Shown: piece after piece, positions 1 to 11,782 of the stretch
How positions within the stretch are numbered: position 1 is the first letter of the stretch
Layout of the letters: every line of letters starts with the position of its first letter
Origin: Cymbidium sinense
Taxonomy: Eukaryota > Streptophyta > Magnoliopsida > Asparagales > Orchidaceae
DNA length: 64,000 nucleotides
NCBI GenBank assembly: GCA_021442155.1
Contig: CM038215.1
Span: forward strand, 208,624,982 to 208,688,981
Direction of reading: 5' to 3'
Translations under genes and position numbers: made by a program
The notes under the pieces: model-generated
What the model was told of the DNA's origin: nothing
Database searches by the model: none
The model's input: the letters and a program-made list of their open reading frames with translations, nothing else

Positions 1-1420
1 CTATTTATAAATTTTTAAAACTTAAAAAATTGATAATTGATAATAGTCCATTCATGATTGGACTATAATTTCTTAAGTGGCTAAGCTATAAAACAAAGTA
101 TAATTTTTCACACTAACCCTATTATGTATTTACATAAAAATCAAACATAATGATTTTAGATTATTAGGCGATTATATATCACTATCACCTTTAGTCAAGA
201 TCATAATGTCATTTACTTAGTTTTCTTAACTCTTTGTAAGGTTTAACTTATAAGTTCTATTTTAGTGTACGCATTTAATTTAAATTATGAGATCTACTTC
301 GGTGGTACATTTAGTCCTTCCGTAGATTTATGTTCATGATAAACATTAGTTCTACAATGTCCTAGTTCTCATCATTGGGCTAATTTTCAGTCCATGAAGA
401 TTATAAGGCCCATATATTTACATCACTTAATGAAATCCTCTCATATGATCATTTACTATGCATGATGATGTAGAACATCAAAAGAGGAAATGAACTATCA
501 CTAGGTCCCAAACTAAAGCTTGAACTCGAAAGGATTTTTTTGTAGACTTCATGTATAGATTTATATTTCATGTGTTGTATTATATAGTAATGACTATATT
601 TAATCATGTATAAGTATTGAATTAGAGTTGTGGTTAAACATATATGAGTTAAAGTGTCAATTTCATAGGTGTGGGCCTAGTGCCTCAGTGCTACCTTTCT
701 GGTTTCTTGACACTACACTCTATAGGTTTTAACATTTAACATTATTGAGAAGCTAGCGCCTTGGAGCTATAATATGATGTGTTAGTGCTGGACTATGACA
801 TCGCAGTTCCACGACATTGTGAAATGATTGTTACAACTTCTTTTCAATTTTTTGGTAGCTTTCTCCCTAAGGGATGCGTCCCTTGGAGTATTGTAGTTAT
901 TTAAACACCTATTATGACCTAATGAAGAACTTTTGGCTATTTGTGTGATATTTGGAGTGAAAACTCTTTGGATGGAGCTTGGTGGTTTGTTGTTTGGGAG
1001 ATTCACTGATCTCTTGCTACTGTTCTACTTGGGTGAGTAAAACTTTTGACTTCTTTTACTTCGGTGAGTGAAAGATCTTCATATCTTTTCCACTTAATTT
1101 GGTGAGTGGAAGGATATTGGAGCATCTTTTTCTCCACATCCTTCTCTGCGTGATCACACATCACCAATTTTTAATATTAAAGCCTAAGGTTTGGAGGCGT
1201 AGAGAAAATACTCACGAATAATTCATATCATATATAAGCAAGTTTAGTTCTATACTTTAGATTTTGTGTAATTTCCTTTATAAAATTAATGATTTTGCAA
1301 GAAAATGCATGCTAAATATGTTGTAGGAAATTCTATGAATGTTTTTGTTACTACCAATTAGTTATCTCTACTATAAAGCCTAGTCTTTCCCATACTTAAC
1401 TTTATCATAAGCCATCATTC
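1..1420. other. No gene recognised; AT-rich intergenic or old repeat
   Basis: I see no reading frame with a recognisable protein and no RNA gene here. A motif close to GGTGAGTG recurs three times between about 1,030 and 1,105 in a pyrimidine-rich stretch, which could be part of an old LTR, but I cannot assign it to a family. Confidence 0.5.
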
Positions 1421-1777
1421 TTGAGTGACAAAAAAATTTTTTTAGGGGGGGGGGGGAATTTATTGCCACAACAAAAGGGGTACAAGGTCCTTGAAGAAGA
1501 CAAATCTCTAAACTACCACTCAAAGAGCTACAATAATTCTAAAGAGATAAATCCCCTACCTATTACATCAAAAGCAAATGAAAAAAAAACAAAAGCAAAG
1601 GAAAATATAGAGAAAAAGACTAGCTCAACACTAGCACATGGGTCCTCTGAGAATAGCATAAACCTTCAAGATCCTAGACCTCCTGAGAAAAGGATAGTGC
1701 ACTTAAGAGATTCCAAAACCTACAAAAGAGTCCTGCATGAAGCTTTAAGAAGATATAATCACAAACAAATGAAATAA
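1421..1777 (+). CDS. Hypothetical Lys/Ser/Asn-rich open frame, probably not a gene
   Basis: An open frame of 118 codons with no recognised domain. It opens at TTG rather than ATG, which is unlikely for a plant nuclear gene, and its first codons lie on A, T and G homopolymer runs (about 1,429-1,456). The product would be rich in Lys, Ser and Asn, with a basic end (HEALRRYNHKQMK). The downstream DNA stays in an A-rich compositional style and has stops in this frame. It might be a fragment of a retroelement ORF read on the plus strand, but the neighbouring LINE runs on the minus strand. Chance openness in A-rich DNA is the simplest reading. Confidence 0.15.
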   Translation: MSDKKIFLGGGGNLLPQQKGYKVLEEDKSLNYHSKSYNNSKEINPLPITSKANEKKTKAKENIEKKTSSTLAHGSSENSINLQDPRPPEKRIVHLRDSKTYKRVLHEALRRYNHKQMK

Positions 1778-1779
1778 AG

Positions 1780-3265
1780 TTAGGCAAAAAATTTGAACAA
1801 AGTAAAAAAAGAAACTCTCAGGTAAGGCTCAAGCTCAGTCACAATCATCCCTAGGGATAACAAAATATGTGAGCCTTTGAAATTCAGTAGAATGGTGACA
1901 ATCCCATATGATGCTACTAGCCCAAGAGATAATATGAAAAACATACCAGCCATCATAGCCCACTTACCTTGATTTAGGCATTCATCTACAGATCAATAGC
2001 CATCAGAGGTCCAATACCTACCCCCAAAATAATAGAAAAGGTGGGACAACAAAGTTCTCTAGTTAGCCAAAGCCCATAGAACTAGAACAGTAGGATCAAT
2101 AAACAAGCCACCCCCAAAATGTAGAAAAACACCAAGGGATAGACCTCAACAATAGTACATGAGAAAATAAATACCCAAGGGGGTCCTGAATCAGGACCCC
2201 CCAAAGACAGACCCAAATTGAAAGGCATGCCAAAGATAGCTAGCCAAGACACCTTCAAATAGAAAGAAATAACTAGCCAATAGGCTAACAAGCCAACCAA
2301 CTCCCACAATTTAGAGGCACCAACAAATACATCAGGGAAAACATCAAAAGTACCACCAGAATAGAAAAAAAGGCCAAAGAGTAGGAAACAACAATAAAGA
2401 CTGCAATGCAGCCCAATAAGGTGCAAAACCCATAGCCAGACACCCCCAGTAGTTACCAAGCCAAAAAACCAACACTAATAGTAGTGAGGCCATAAATAAA
2501 AAAGCCATCAAACAGCCACCATCCAAATTATCTAGAACCAAATAACAAAGCCAGATAAGAAGGCAGCCAAACCAAATCAAAGGGGAACCGAGCACCATCC
2601 AAAACCAGAAGGATGGCTAGAAACAACCCCTAAAGAGCAGGAAATCAAACACCAGCCAACCACCTAACCAACAGAACCCCACCACAACATAAAACCCAAA
2701 CCAAACAACCACAAGCCAGTGTACAAAAAGAGCTAAAGAAATACATAAAAGAATTACAATGACCAAATCTCAAAATAGTAACACCAAACTGCATAAGCTA
2801 GCAAAACCATAACCAAAATTGGTTCTAAGAGAAAGGGACATAGCAGGAAAGAGCCATAAAACCTAGTGGACAACCAAGGCTCAGTAGCACCATCTTGAAG
2901 CAAGCCCGACCTCCACCAAAAGGAGGAACTATAGACTTCAAAAGCTAAGGAGCACAACAAAAAGCCAAAGAAAAGAGTAACATCCCTAGCTTATTCAGAT
3001 AAAAAGAAGGATTCATAAATAGATGATACAGAGGTTAGATTTAGGTTTGGGTTTAAGAAATACAAGCCCAAAACCATCAAAGAAGCTAGAGGGAATAAAA
3101 AAAGTAAAATAGAGAATCTAATATCCTCTAATATAAGGTAAAATAATTTTATCTAAATTAACAAGTCCTCTCATCAGGAAGGGGAGATCATCATTTGCAA
3201 ACAATGTGAAGTTAGGAAGCTTAGCCCCCAAGTTAGCAAGAAAATCAACACATGAGTTACATTCC
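1780..3265 (-). other. Probable 3' UTR of the L1 LINE (T/G-rich on minus)
   Basis: From about 2,040 to 2,990 the minus strand is strongly T/G-rich and nearly free of long A runs, built from variants of TTGGTTTGG and TTGGCT. Open frames across it would be Trp/Leu/Phe-rich and look like membrane proteins only because of this composition. Its place directly after the RNase H suggests a LINE 3' UTR; no poly(A) signal or tail is evident, so this is inference. Confidence 0.4.
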
Positions 3266-3628
3266 CTATAAATGTGAGAAATATGAAAAATCTAATTTAG
3301 CAAGTAAATTCCTAGTATAATTAAGCAAATAAAATAGTTCAGCATTTCTATGAAAATTAGAATTAATCAAATTTAAAAGAAGGAAAGCATCAACTTCAAT
3401 GCAAATGTTGTACAAACCTTTTCCTAAACAAATAGAGGTAGCATAGTGAACAACTTTAAGTTCAGCATATAAAATAGGGCAAGGTTCTAAAGGAGCAGCA
3501 AAAACACAAATCACCTTGCCATAATGATCTCTTAAAATACCCCCATAACCACAACACCAATTGGAGAAAAAACCATCAGTATTAATCTTAATATAATCAT
3601 TTTTAGGTTTAAGCAAATAAATAATCAT
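3266..3628 (-). pseudogene. L1 LINE C-terminal RNase H domain
   Basis: A 120-codon open block resembling the RNase H found at the C-terminus of many plant LINEs. Visible features: NTDGFFSNWCCGYGGILRD (first catalytic Asp in the NTDG block, followed by the GxGGxxRD motif), AELKVVHYATSICLGKG (the E of the AE.. block) and VEVDAFLLLNLIN-type strand (read here as IEVDAFLLLNLIN, third acidic residue). The fourth catalytic residue lies beyond the open part, near 3,250 (a CVDFLANLG-like stretch). It is the best preserved part of the LINE. Confidence 0.75.
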
Positions 3629-4320
3629 CTAATTGGAAGGCACATTATAAGTAGGAAGATTACCAAGTTTATAGGCTGCAAATTTATACCCCTTAAAATT
3701 AGAAATATTAAGAAGATTGTCTTTAAATAAAGAGATGACTTTATAGTTGGATTTAGCAATGATACGGTTATGATTCATAGGAATATTGATATGCTTAGAA
3801 TCATTCCTATCCATCCAAATATACCAAATAATAATGGTGGCTAAAACAATTTTAATATGCCCCTTAGAGGTATGAAGAAAATAAGCTTCAAGTAATTTCA
3901 TTAAAGAGAATGAACCATTAAAATGAGAGGTGTTAAAAATATCATCATACCAAATCCACAATTAAGCAACAATAGGGCCATTAAAAAGGACATGATCAAC
4001 ATTCTCCATATGAGAACAACAGTGGCACATAGAGGGGAGATAAAAACCTTTCCTTAGAAGTAAGGAATCCATAGCTATATATATTCTAAGAATTCTCTAA
4101 GTCAAAACAAAAAATGAAATAGGAATGACATGGTTCCAAATTTGGAGAATACCAAGGAATTTTGATTTTTTAATCTAATGAAATTCCACACATCTTTAAA
4201 AATAAAATCTCCAGAGGAGGAGATTTTAAGAAAAATTTGATCTAGTTTATTAGAGGTAAGATGAATATTAAAAATTTTATCAAGAAGTTCTTCAGGAACA
4301 AGGTTGTTCAATTTAGACAC
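3629..4320 (-). pseudogene. L1 LINE zinc-binding (zf-RVT) and linker region
   Basis: Between RT and RNase H in plant LINEs there is a zinc-binding region followed by a poorly conserved linker. On the minus strand, KISSSGDFIFKDVWNFIR lies near 4,210-4,150 and a Cys/His cluster (CHCCSHMENVDHVLFNG) near 4,030-3,975, matching the general plant C-x2-C...DHxxF pattern. The linker that follows (3,961-3,629) includes WYIWMDRND, like the W..R conserved near the end of this region. Frameshifts separate the blocks. Confidence 0.65.
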
Positions 4321-4583
4321 ATCCCAATTATTAAAATTACATAATTGCTAAACTTTAAGGATAATAGTAGAATGAGTATTGAGGAGAGAGTCAATAGAAC
4401 TCTCACCAAGCCAATTATATTGCCAAAAAAAAAGGTCTCAGAGTTAACACCCTAAAAGATCAAAGCTTCAACTTCCTATTTAACATTACAAAGCCTCCTC
4501 CAATTAGGAGAAGCACCAGACTTTAAAACACAGTTAAGAGAATGTTTACCGTGACAGTATTTCACATGAATTTAGACCATAAA

Positions 4584-5880
4584 CTATCTTTTTTTTACTG
4601 AAGTTCCACCACATTTTATAAGAGAAATAAATAATAGATTTCTGCAGAGTTTTGCAACCCAAATCACCTTCATTAAAAACACCACAACAATTACTCCATT
4701 TGGTCTAATGTATCCTTTTCGAGGATGAATTGGAGCCCCAAAAGAACTTATTAATAAGCCTATTGATCCTATTAATGATCGATAAAGTTGGAGCAATAGT
4801 AGATAAAAGATAAACAGGCAAAGAATAAAGGGTGTTTTTAATGAGAGTAAGTCTAGCACCAAAAGAGAGTAGATGGAATTCCCATGAAAAGATTTTTTTG
4901 TTGAACTTTTGAATAACATCATCAAACAAAAATGATCTTTTCCTACCTCTATATAAAGGAGTGCCCAAGTATTTGATAGGTAGATGTTGATTAGAGAAAA
5001 CCAGTGATATTGCTGATATTACTAATGTTAGCAGAAGAAATGCTAAAATTAGTAATAAAACAACTTTTACCACTATTAATATTCAAACCACTTTCTTTCC
5101 CAAACTTCATTAAAAACTTACTTAATTTTTTAATATAATGAATCGAGGCATTATAAGAAATAATGAAATCATCAGCAAAACTAAAATGAGAAATGGGAAT
5201 CCCACCCATTGTCTTATAATACATCTGAGGCATTTTGCTAGACAAGTAATCGAGACATTTAGATAAATAATCAACACCAATAATAAAAGGAGCATAAGAT
5301 AAAGGATCACCTTGTCTTAACCCATGAGAAGAAGAAAAGAAGCCATGTAATTCACCATTAAGCATAATGGAAAACCAAGAATTCTCAATACCATTCGTAA
5401 TTAAAGAAATAAATTGATTAGAAAAGCTAAATAAGTCTACAATTTTATAGAGGAAGTTCCAGTCAATATTGTCATAAGCTTTAGAGATATCTAACTTAAA
5501 AGAGCAAATTACCTCCCCTAGCCTTAGCCTCTAAATCATGAATCATCTCTTGTGCCAAAAGCACATTATCAAAAATGGATCTCGCTTTAACAAAACCAAT
5601 TTGATTAGGGGAAATAATTTTAGAGATTAAAACACTTAGCCTTTTAGCCAAAATTCTAGAAATAAGCTTGCTAAAGAAGGTACATAAGCTTATGGGCTGG
5701 AAATCACTCCAAAGTTTGCTATGGAAGTACTAGCAAAAAATTTAGGGAACCCATTGCCATTAAAAAAAATCAAAACCACATTAATCAAATCCTCTTTAAT
5801 AATCAACAAATAGTTCTGAAAAAAAATATTAGTGAAGCCATCCAAGGAAGTTTACTAGTTGAGTAAAGGAGAGTTTACTA
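4584..5880 (-). pseudogene. L1 LINE reverse transcriptase (degenerate)
   Basis: Would have copied LINE RNA by target-primed reverse transcription. Visible landmarks on the minus strand, in order: an upstream finger region near 5,600 (SPNQIGFVKARSIFDN type), a dispersed SKAYDNIDW-like motif near 5,480, GLRQGDPLS near 5,310, the catalytic FADDF motif near 5,180 (consensus F/YADD), then KYLGTPLYRGR near 4,970, typical of the thumb of plant LINE RTs. These lie in at least three frames with stops between, so it is a pseudogene. Family assignment rests on the GLRQGDPLS, FADD and LGTPL spacing, which is L1-like rather than gypsy. Confidence 0.85.
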
Positions 5881-5981
5881 ATTAGTCGAGCTTAGATATT
5901 ATCCTTACAAAATCAAAATCATATCCTTAAAGATTTATGTTTATTTCTTTTCTATATGTGTTTAATGTTTTGTAGTATCCA

Positions 5982-6632
5982 CATATTCTTTTGTGTTTAT
6001 TGAAGGCTAGTCAATTTTAAAATTTATGCATCTCATTTGTGTTTAAGTTTATTTCACCTTTTTGCATATTTAAAATCATCATTTGGAGTGCCAAATTGTA
6101 TCCTTTTATTTACATCATTCACCTAAATCTATTAGTTTGAACCAATTAGATGAATTAACTAGAAAAGTAGATCAGAATTTCATGAGAAGTGAAGAGAAGT
6201 TCACTAGGATAGAAATCCTATTCATAAATCTCACTATATAAATTCAAACCTTGAGTACTAGGCTTCAAATCCCACCAACTAGACCACATCCAGATGATTT
6301 AGAGCCCATATTCTTTTGTGTTTATTGAAGGCTAGTCAATCTTAAAATTTATGCATCTCATTTGTGTTAAGTTTATTTCACCTTTTTGCATATTTAAAAT
6401 CATCATTTGGAGTGTCAAATTGTATCCTTTTGTTTACATCATGTCATATAAATCTATTGGTTTGAACCAACCACATGACTTAACTAGAAAAGTAGATCAG
6501 ATTTTCATGAGAAGTGAAGAGAAGTTCACTATGATAGAAGACATATTCATAAATCCTACTGTATAAATTTAAACCTTGAGTACTAGGCTTCAAATCCCAC
6601 CAACTATACCACATCTACATGATTTAGAGCCC
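5982..6632 (+). repeat. 325-bp direct tandem duplication in gag-like DNA
   Basis: Unit 1 runs 5,982-6,306 and unit 2 6,307-6,632, both from CATATTCTTTTGTG to a shared TTTAGAGCCC. By eye they are about 90% alike. Each encodes, on the plus strand, a fragment like LTRKVDQxFMRSEEKFT followed by a STRLQIPPTRPHPDDLEP-like stretch, resembling the N-terminal part of a Ty3/gypsy gag. The duplication predates much of the decay because the two units carry separate substitutions. Confidence 0.8.
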
Positions 6633-6959
6633 TTATGAGGGGAAAATATTGAACTTCGTAGAGATGAGTATCTTGTGAGAAGAACAAACTTAAAAAACTC
6701 CTCTTTGATAAGACCATCTTAGGATCCATGAAACATCACAAGAACATACAAAATAAGTTAAAATAGAACCTCCACCCCCCCCCCCCCCCACCCCTCACCC
6801 AACATATGATGGTTATCATGACCCAAATAAATTTTAGTGCTATGAATGTTATATATCAACCCATGCTATCGTTAGAGCCAATCTTAAAATTGAACCTCAC
6901 CTAAAATCATTTCAAGTCAGTTAGGTAAATCACACATCCCTGCCAATCACAAATAAATG

Positions 6960-7200
6960 TCTTGGTCCAATTAATATAAATAGCTATAATGATCAAATTT
7001 GGGATGTTCTTCCAATGAAAATAACTCATATTTTATGAGGAAGACCATAGATTTATGACTTGAATGTGATCTGTTATGGGAATGAAAACACTTATGTATT
7101 CAAGTTATTTCTTATAAAGCCTACCAGAAAGAGTTCAATTACACCACCTTATAGAATTCTTCATGCACCTCTGTACAAACCCAATTTTGAACTTTAACCC
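6960..7200 (+). pseudogene. Gypsy gag-pol protease C-terminal fragment
   Basis: The plus strand reads DQIWDVLPMKITHIL-GRPWIYDLNVI with stops and a shift, then a YGNENTYVFKF-like stretch. The V-PM-ITHILLGRPWL-D motif closes the retropepsin domain of chromovirus polyproteins, where the enzyme would cut gag-pol. The active-site DTG/DSG part upstream is not recognisable. Clearly non-functional. Confidence 0.6.
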
Positions 7201-7559
7201 AACCAAATTAAGGAAAGAATGTGAAACTCCAATTGATAGGTTTATTTACATCCAACTTTAAGAAGGATACTTCTGATATATATCTTGATACATGTGAATC
7301 TCCTAGAATTTAAATTACTACTATATGATTTAGACACTTAGCTAGAGAGTTCAATGACCCTACTTTCTATTTATCTTCCACCTTCAAAAAATCTCTATTG
7401 ATACTAAGGAACACAACATACCTACTATAGTCTTGATATATTATTTGAATTCACTGATTTGATCATCGATGACTTACTTAATGAGCTACCACCATTAAAG
7501 GATATACAACATGATATAGATCAGATTCTTGGTTCACAAATACTTAACTTAGCCCATTA

Positions 7560-8154
7560 TAGGATAAATTCAACTGAGCAAGAAAAGTTAAAATGATAAG
7601 TAAATGAACTCTTGAAGAAGGGTTTTATACAAGAAAGTCTTAGTCCTTGTGTTGTACTTGCTCTTTTGACTCCTAAGAAAGATGGAACTTAGAGGATGCA
7701 TATTGATAATAGAGCAGTAAATAAGATCCTAATAAAATATAGGTTTCCTATACTTAGATTAGATTATTTGCTAGATCTTATTTCAAATTCATCATTATTC
7801 TCTAAAATTTTTTTAGATGTGGATACCATTAGATAAGGATTAGACCAAGTAATGAATGGAAGACAACATTCAAAACTCTTGATGTTCTTTATGAATGATT
7901 AGTCACACCATTTCATCTTTTAAATGCCCCTAAGACATTAATGAGTTAATGAATATTATTTTGAAACTTTTATTGGTCAATTCCTTTAAGTCTATTTTGA
8001 TGATATTCTTATCTAAAGCCTAGAGGAGAAGTCCCATCTACATCATTTAAAAATAGCCTTAGAGAAGTTAAGATAAGTAAAATTATATGTAAATCTTAAG
8101 AAATATTTTTTCTAACAATCGGAAGTCATTTTCTTTGGATTCATTGTATCTGCT
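7560..8154 (+). pseudogene. Chromovirus-like reverse transcriptase, broken by LTR insertion
   Basis: RT palm and finger blocks can be followed on the plus strand: [15 protein letters not shown] (7,605-7,650), [19 protein letters not shown] (7,665-7,725), [25 protein letters not shown], then VYFDDILI near 7,990 (the YxDD catalytic motif, FDD kept) and a LYVNLKKYFF block near 8,090. There are at least six stops and several indels. At 8,154 the reading stops within GFIVSA and the next base starts the LTR terminus TGTGGTG, so the LTR insertion split the RT gene. Confidence 0.85.
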
Positions 8155-11100
8155 TGTGGTGTTTTAATTTGGAGTCATAGGGACACTACGCAGATCTTAG
8201 GGGATACTTATTGAGGTGATCGAGTATGACATTAAGGAATAATGTACCATCTCAAAAGATGTAAACATTACCCTATAATGGACATAATCACCTAATAAGG
8301 ACTCCTAAGGTAGATGGGTCTTCATATATACCAGAGATATTTCCCCTACTTTACATAGAGAAGTAAAGCAAGATTTATTTTTTGTTGGGTTCTTTAGTTC
8401 CCTATGGAGGCAAGCTTCCATAATTAATTAAATCTTAGAAAATAAAAATTTTCTAAGAACACTCCCGATTAAAGTAGTTAATAAACATCTCCAAAGATTT
8501 CAAAGCTAGACTATCAAAGGATTTAATAATTTTGGAAATCAAGTCAGAGATTTTAAATAGAAAGACTTAATTATGGATTCCCAAGGAAGATAAGTAGGGA
8601 GCACTCATGATACTAAGAAGCCTGGTGAGCACTCCAGTCTGCTCTATAGTGAGGCTTTATATATTTGAAAGAGAGAGCTTATTTCTATTTGAGTTCAAAT
8701 TTTATTTGAATGGTAGGGCTTATAGTTCATCAACACAAGATTATGGAAATGCCTAAGAAGTGAGAACTTACACTCATAGCTTGAAGGAAACAAATGTCCT
8801 CAAAACTTAAATCTAGAATGTTTTAGCACAAGCTAAAAGCACTACTTAAGTCTAATCAAAAAATGGGACATAGTGGTTTACCTCCATAAGAGAGGATAAC
8901 CCATCCTGACTCTTTTGGAGTTATAATCACCTAGAGTGGCCACCAGCTAACACCTCCTATGCTTTAAAAATCATGTAGGTCAATCTTATGTAAATACAAG
9001 ATAGCTAAGCTATTATTTAATTAGGAAGAAAATTAGAGTCCAAGTTCACTCCATAGGAGACTAGATCATGACTGGCATGAAGACATGACTTAGACTAAAT
9101 ACAAAAATTATAATATTTTACACCATTTTGACACATTCATTTGGACAAAAAGCTTGGGATGATTATGCCTATATGCATGATGAAATAAGATTATGGGCTA
9201 AATCAGTGGAAGGAGGTGTGCTCCACTATAAGGGATGCCCTCAGAGGTCAAGCATTCTCCTATCATGCAAGAATGGAGACCCTCCATATTCAAAAGTGAA
9301 ATAAGGTGATATACATGATTATTATAACATGAATCATTCAACTAAGCTAAATCTTTTAGTTATCTTGATTATAAACCAGGCTTTAAGGTGAGGTTATGAA
9401 CTCTATTTGAAATTTAGTTATGAGTTGTTTAATGGTTGTAGAAAAATTAATTTTATCCTAAAGATCCTACCACATCCAGGCCACACATTCAATCATCAAA
9501 CTTCAAGAAACTTTTGAAAAATATGTCATTTCTATTGTGCAAGCTAAACATAATAATCAAATATTTATAAATTTTTGTAAAAGAATAGAAGGTCGGTGCG
9601 ACCGGGTACCGTAGTACACCCCAAAAAAGAAAATAGGTTGGGTAGCCAAGCTCTTTATAAAATCCAAATTATAAAAGAAAGAATATTATAATTATAATGA
9701 AATAGATGATATGGGGTCTTCATTCTTTATCTTCATTCCTTTCCCTTCCTTTGGATTAATTTGCTCCGGGCTTCACAGGGCCTTTCAGGTCTTTTCTTTC
9801 TAGCCACTGCTCATCCTAAACCCCATAACACTAATCCTAATCCTATTTATAAAAATTACATATTTATAGAAAATAAAATCTAACTATACTTATAAAATAA
9901 ATGTTAGTTAAACAAACTTACAAGCCATGTAGTTGCATTCCATAAATTTGTACTTAGTACCATGCACATGGGTAACCAAGCTCGCCTGTTCTAATTGGAT
10001 TATATTTAGGGGTGTAAGCAACCTGCAAGAAAAATATTTATATTTTATTATTACACCCTTTTTAGCATAATCTCTTGTAGAAAATAACATTAAGCTAATA
10101 ACGGCCTAACTTCTAGTCTACACATAAGTAATCTTAACATTTAGTCTAAAATATTATGTCACAAAATAAAACACAATATCACAACATACACTGATCTAAG
10201 CTGAATCTAGAATTGGTGACTTAATATTCTAATGTGTGTGTTATGGTTTATTGTGGTTTGTCTTAGTTAGGCTTTAGAACTATGATTGTCTAAGGTTTGG
10301 AATGTTCAAATTACACATAAGGGGAGGATTTACTTCAGGTTATTAAAAGGGTTGGTTAATTTTAGTTTATATTTTCTTTTGTTTCACTTAATATTTAATT
10401 AACATCTAGTTGTTATGAAGAGAGGAAAGAGGTTTCCTCTTCATCCCTCCCATAAGTTATTTTCTAAAGGTATATTATTATGATTTGGGTTGCTTTAGTG
10501 AATGGCCTATCAAGCATTTTTATTAAACTTAAGTTTGGGTTAGCCTTAAAGAAACTTATCCAAACATGAAAGGCATCTTAAGATTAATGAGATTGAATCA
10601 CTATCACATGGATAATATTCCACCATTCCTTTTCATCATTAGTAACATACATATGTTTTCATTTTTTTTATTATTTATGATATTTAATTTAGCATACCTA
10701 TACATGCAATGTACATGTGTGTATTTTTGGCACACTTCAATGATTGTTAATGCATGTATTTTTGGTAGAAAATAGAAATTTTATTCCTTAGTTAAGTATA
10801 CATACATATGTATTAGAGATTTAAGCAACTACGTGCCATTATTAAACCAGAGAAGTGAGGTAATCTAAGACCTCCTTGGGGCTGCTTAAAGTCTCGTGTT
10901 CTCGAGATGTTTAGACTATATACTTGTTATCTTAATACATATGATTGCATACATAAACATGAGAATGAAAATCATGCGAAAGTTATATTATAGCAAATTA
11001 TTTACTCATGTGAAGTAAAGTTCTATCCAAATTCTAATACATGTATACATATGAATGAAATTAAGCAAATATGTGTCATTGTTAAACTAGAAAAGTGATG

Positions 11101-11782
11101 TAATCTAAGACCTCCTTGGGGCAAATTAAAGCCTTGTGTTCCCAGAATGTTTAGACTATATACTTGCTAACATTCAAACATATGTAAACATACAAATGAA
11201 CTATGAAAATAGAGCAACACTTTAACATGATTAAATTATCTTATTGAATATTCATAGCCAACATTGATTTAGATTGTCATTGTTCATTTATAATTTTGAA
11301 AATAATTTGAGATATATTAGTGATAATAGACATGTCATATAATAGGATTAATTCAATACATGCAACTTATACAAATATACCATATTCATTTGATTTTTTT
11401 TGTTCGAAATCATGAATGCATTATACAAGTGGTATAAAAATTTATAAAGATTGAAAAGGAATAACCAAACATCACCACATAATACATTCAATCACATTGA
11501 TTCCTAAGGACAATCAAGTCAAATAAATACTCTTTAAGATTAACCAAAGCTTTCATGAAATTTGATTTTTGGATTTGAACTATTAAAACTTAAAGAGGAG
11601 AAAAGACACTTAGTGTTTGCCTCATCCCACTTTAGTGACTTAATGTGTTTAAAGAAGAATAATTAAGTAAATTTTATGGATTGATTAAGTTTAGATCATT
11701 AAGCAATTAATATAATTACCCTTTCCTAAGCCTCTTTAATTTAATTAACTACTTGTTCATGAGCCTCCAATGATATGCTTAT
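8155..11782 (-). mobile_element. LTR copy A1 (truncated) of the giant Tat-like family
   Basis: Begins with TGTGGTGTTTTAATTT, the same terminus (TGTGGTG) found at the two LTRs of the 25.7-kb element; on the minus strand this is the U5 end, ...CACCACA. It follows A2, C and D in order over its whole length: the GGGACACCAC block, the AAGGACTCCTAAGG block, the TATA segment near 9,640 and the AAGACCTCCTTGGGG module, here present twice (about 10,800-10,935 and 11,050-11,170). It stops at 11,782 at a point matching about 15,116 in A2, so it has only the U5-side 60%. The rest is not found nearby. Confidence 0.8.

Larger units (their letters stand above)
1780..5880 (-). mobile_element. Decayed L1-type LINE with RNase H domain
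   Basis: Read on the minus strand, this shows the domain order of plant L1 LINEs: reverse transcriptase (about 5,880-4,600), a zinc-binding segment (about 4,320-3,960), a linker, then a C-terminal RNase H (3,628-3,266) and a long T/G-rich tail that may be the 3' UTR. Many stops and frameshifts interrupt it. The endonuclease and ORF1 are not visible, so it is 5' truncated near 5,880 where plus-strand gypsy-related DNA begins. I could not see a poly(A) tail or target duplications, so the left end is approximate. Confidence 0.75.
5982..8154 (+). mobile_element. Degenerate chromovirus-like Ty3/gypsy element, truncated
   Basis: On the plus strand the order is a gag fragment (5,982-6,700), an aspartic-protease tail (about 6,990-7,130) and reverse transcriptase (about 7,560-8,154). 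The RT wording ([38 protein letters not shown]) is that of chromoviruses such as Reina/Tekay rather than the Tat lineage seen elsewhere in the window. The frame ends abruptly at 8,154 in a GFIVSA block where an LTR begins. No LTR of its own is visible. Confidence 0.75.

Noticed and set aside
43..1400. Possible host gene upstream of the LINE
   Set aside because: No exon-like open frame or conserved protein motif could be read in any frame.
2082..2960. Trp/Leu/Phe-rich minus-strand frames resembling small membrane proteins
   Set aside because: They overlap in different frames and follow from the T/G-rich composition of the likely LINE 3' UTR; no start context or homologue.
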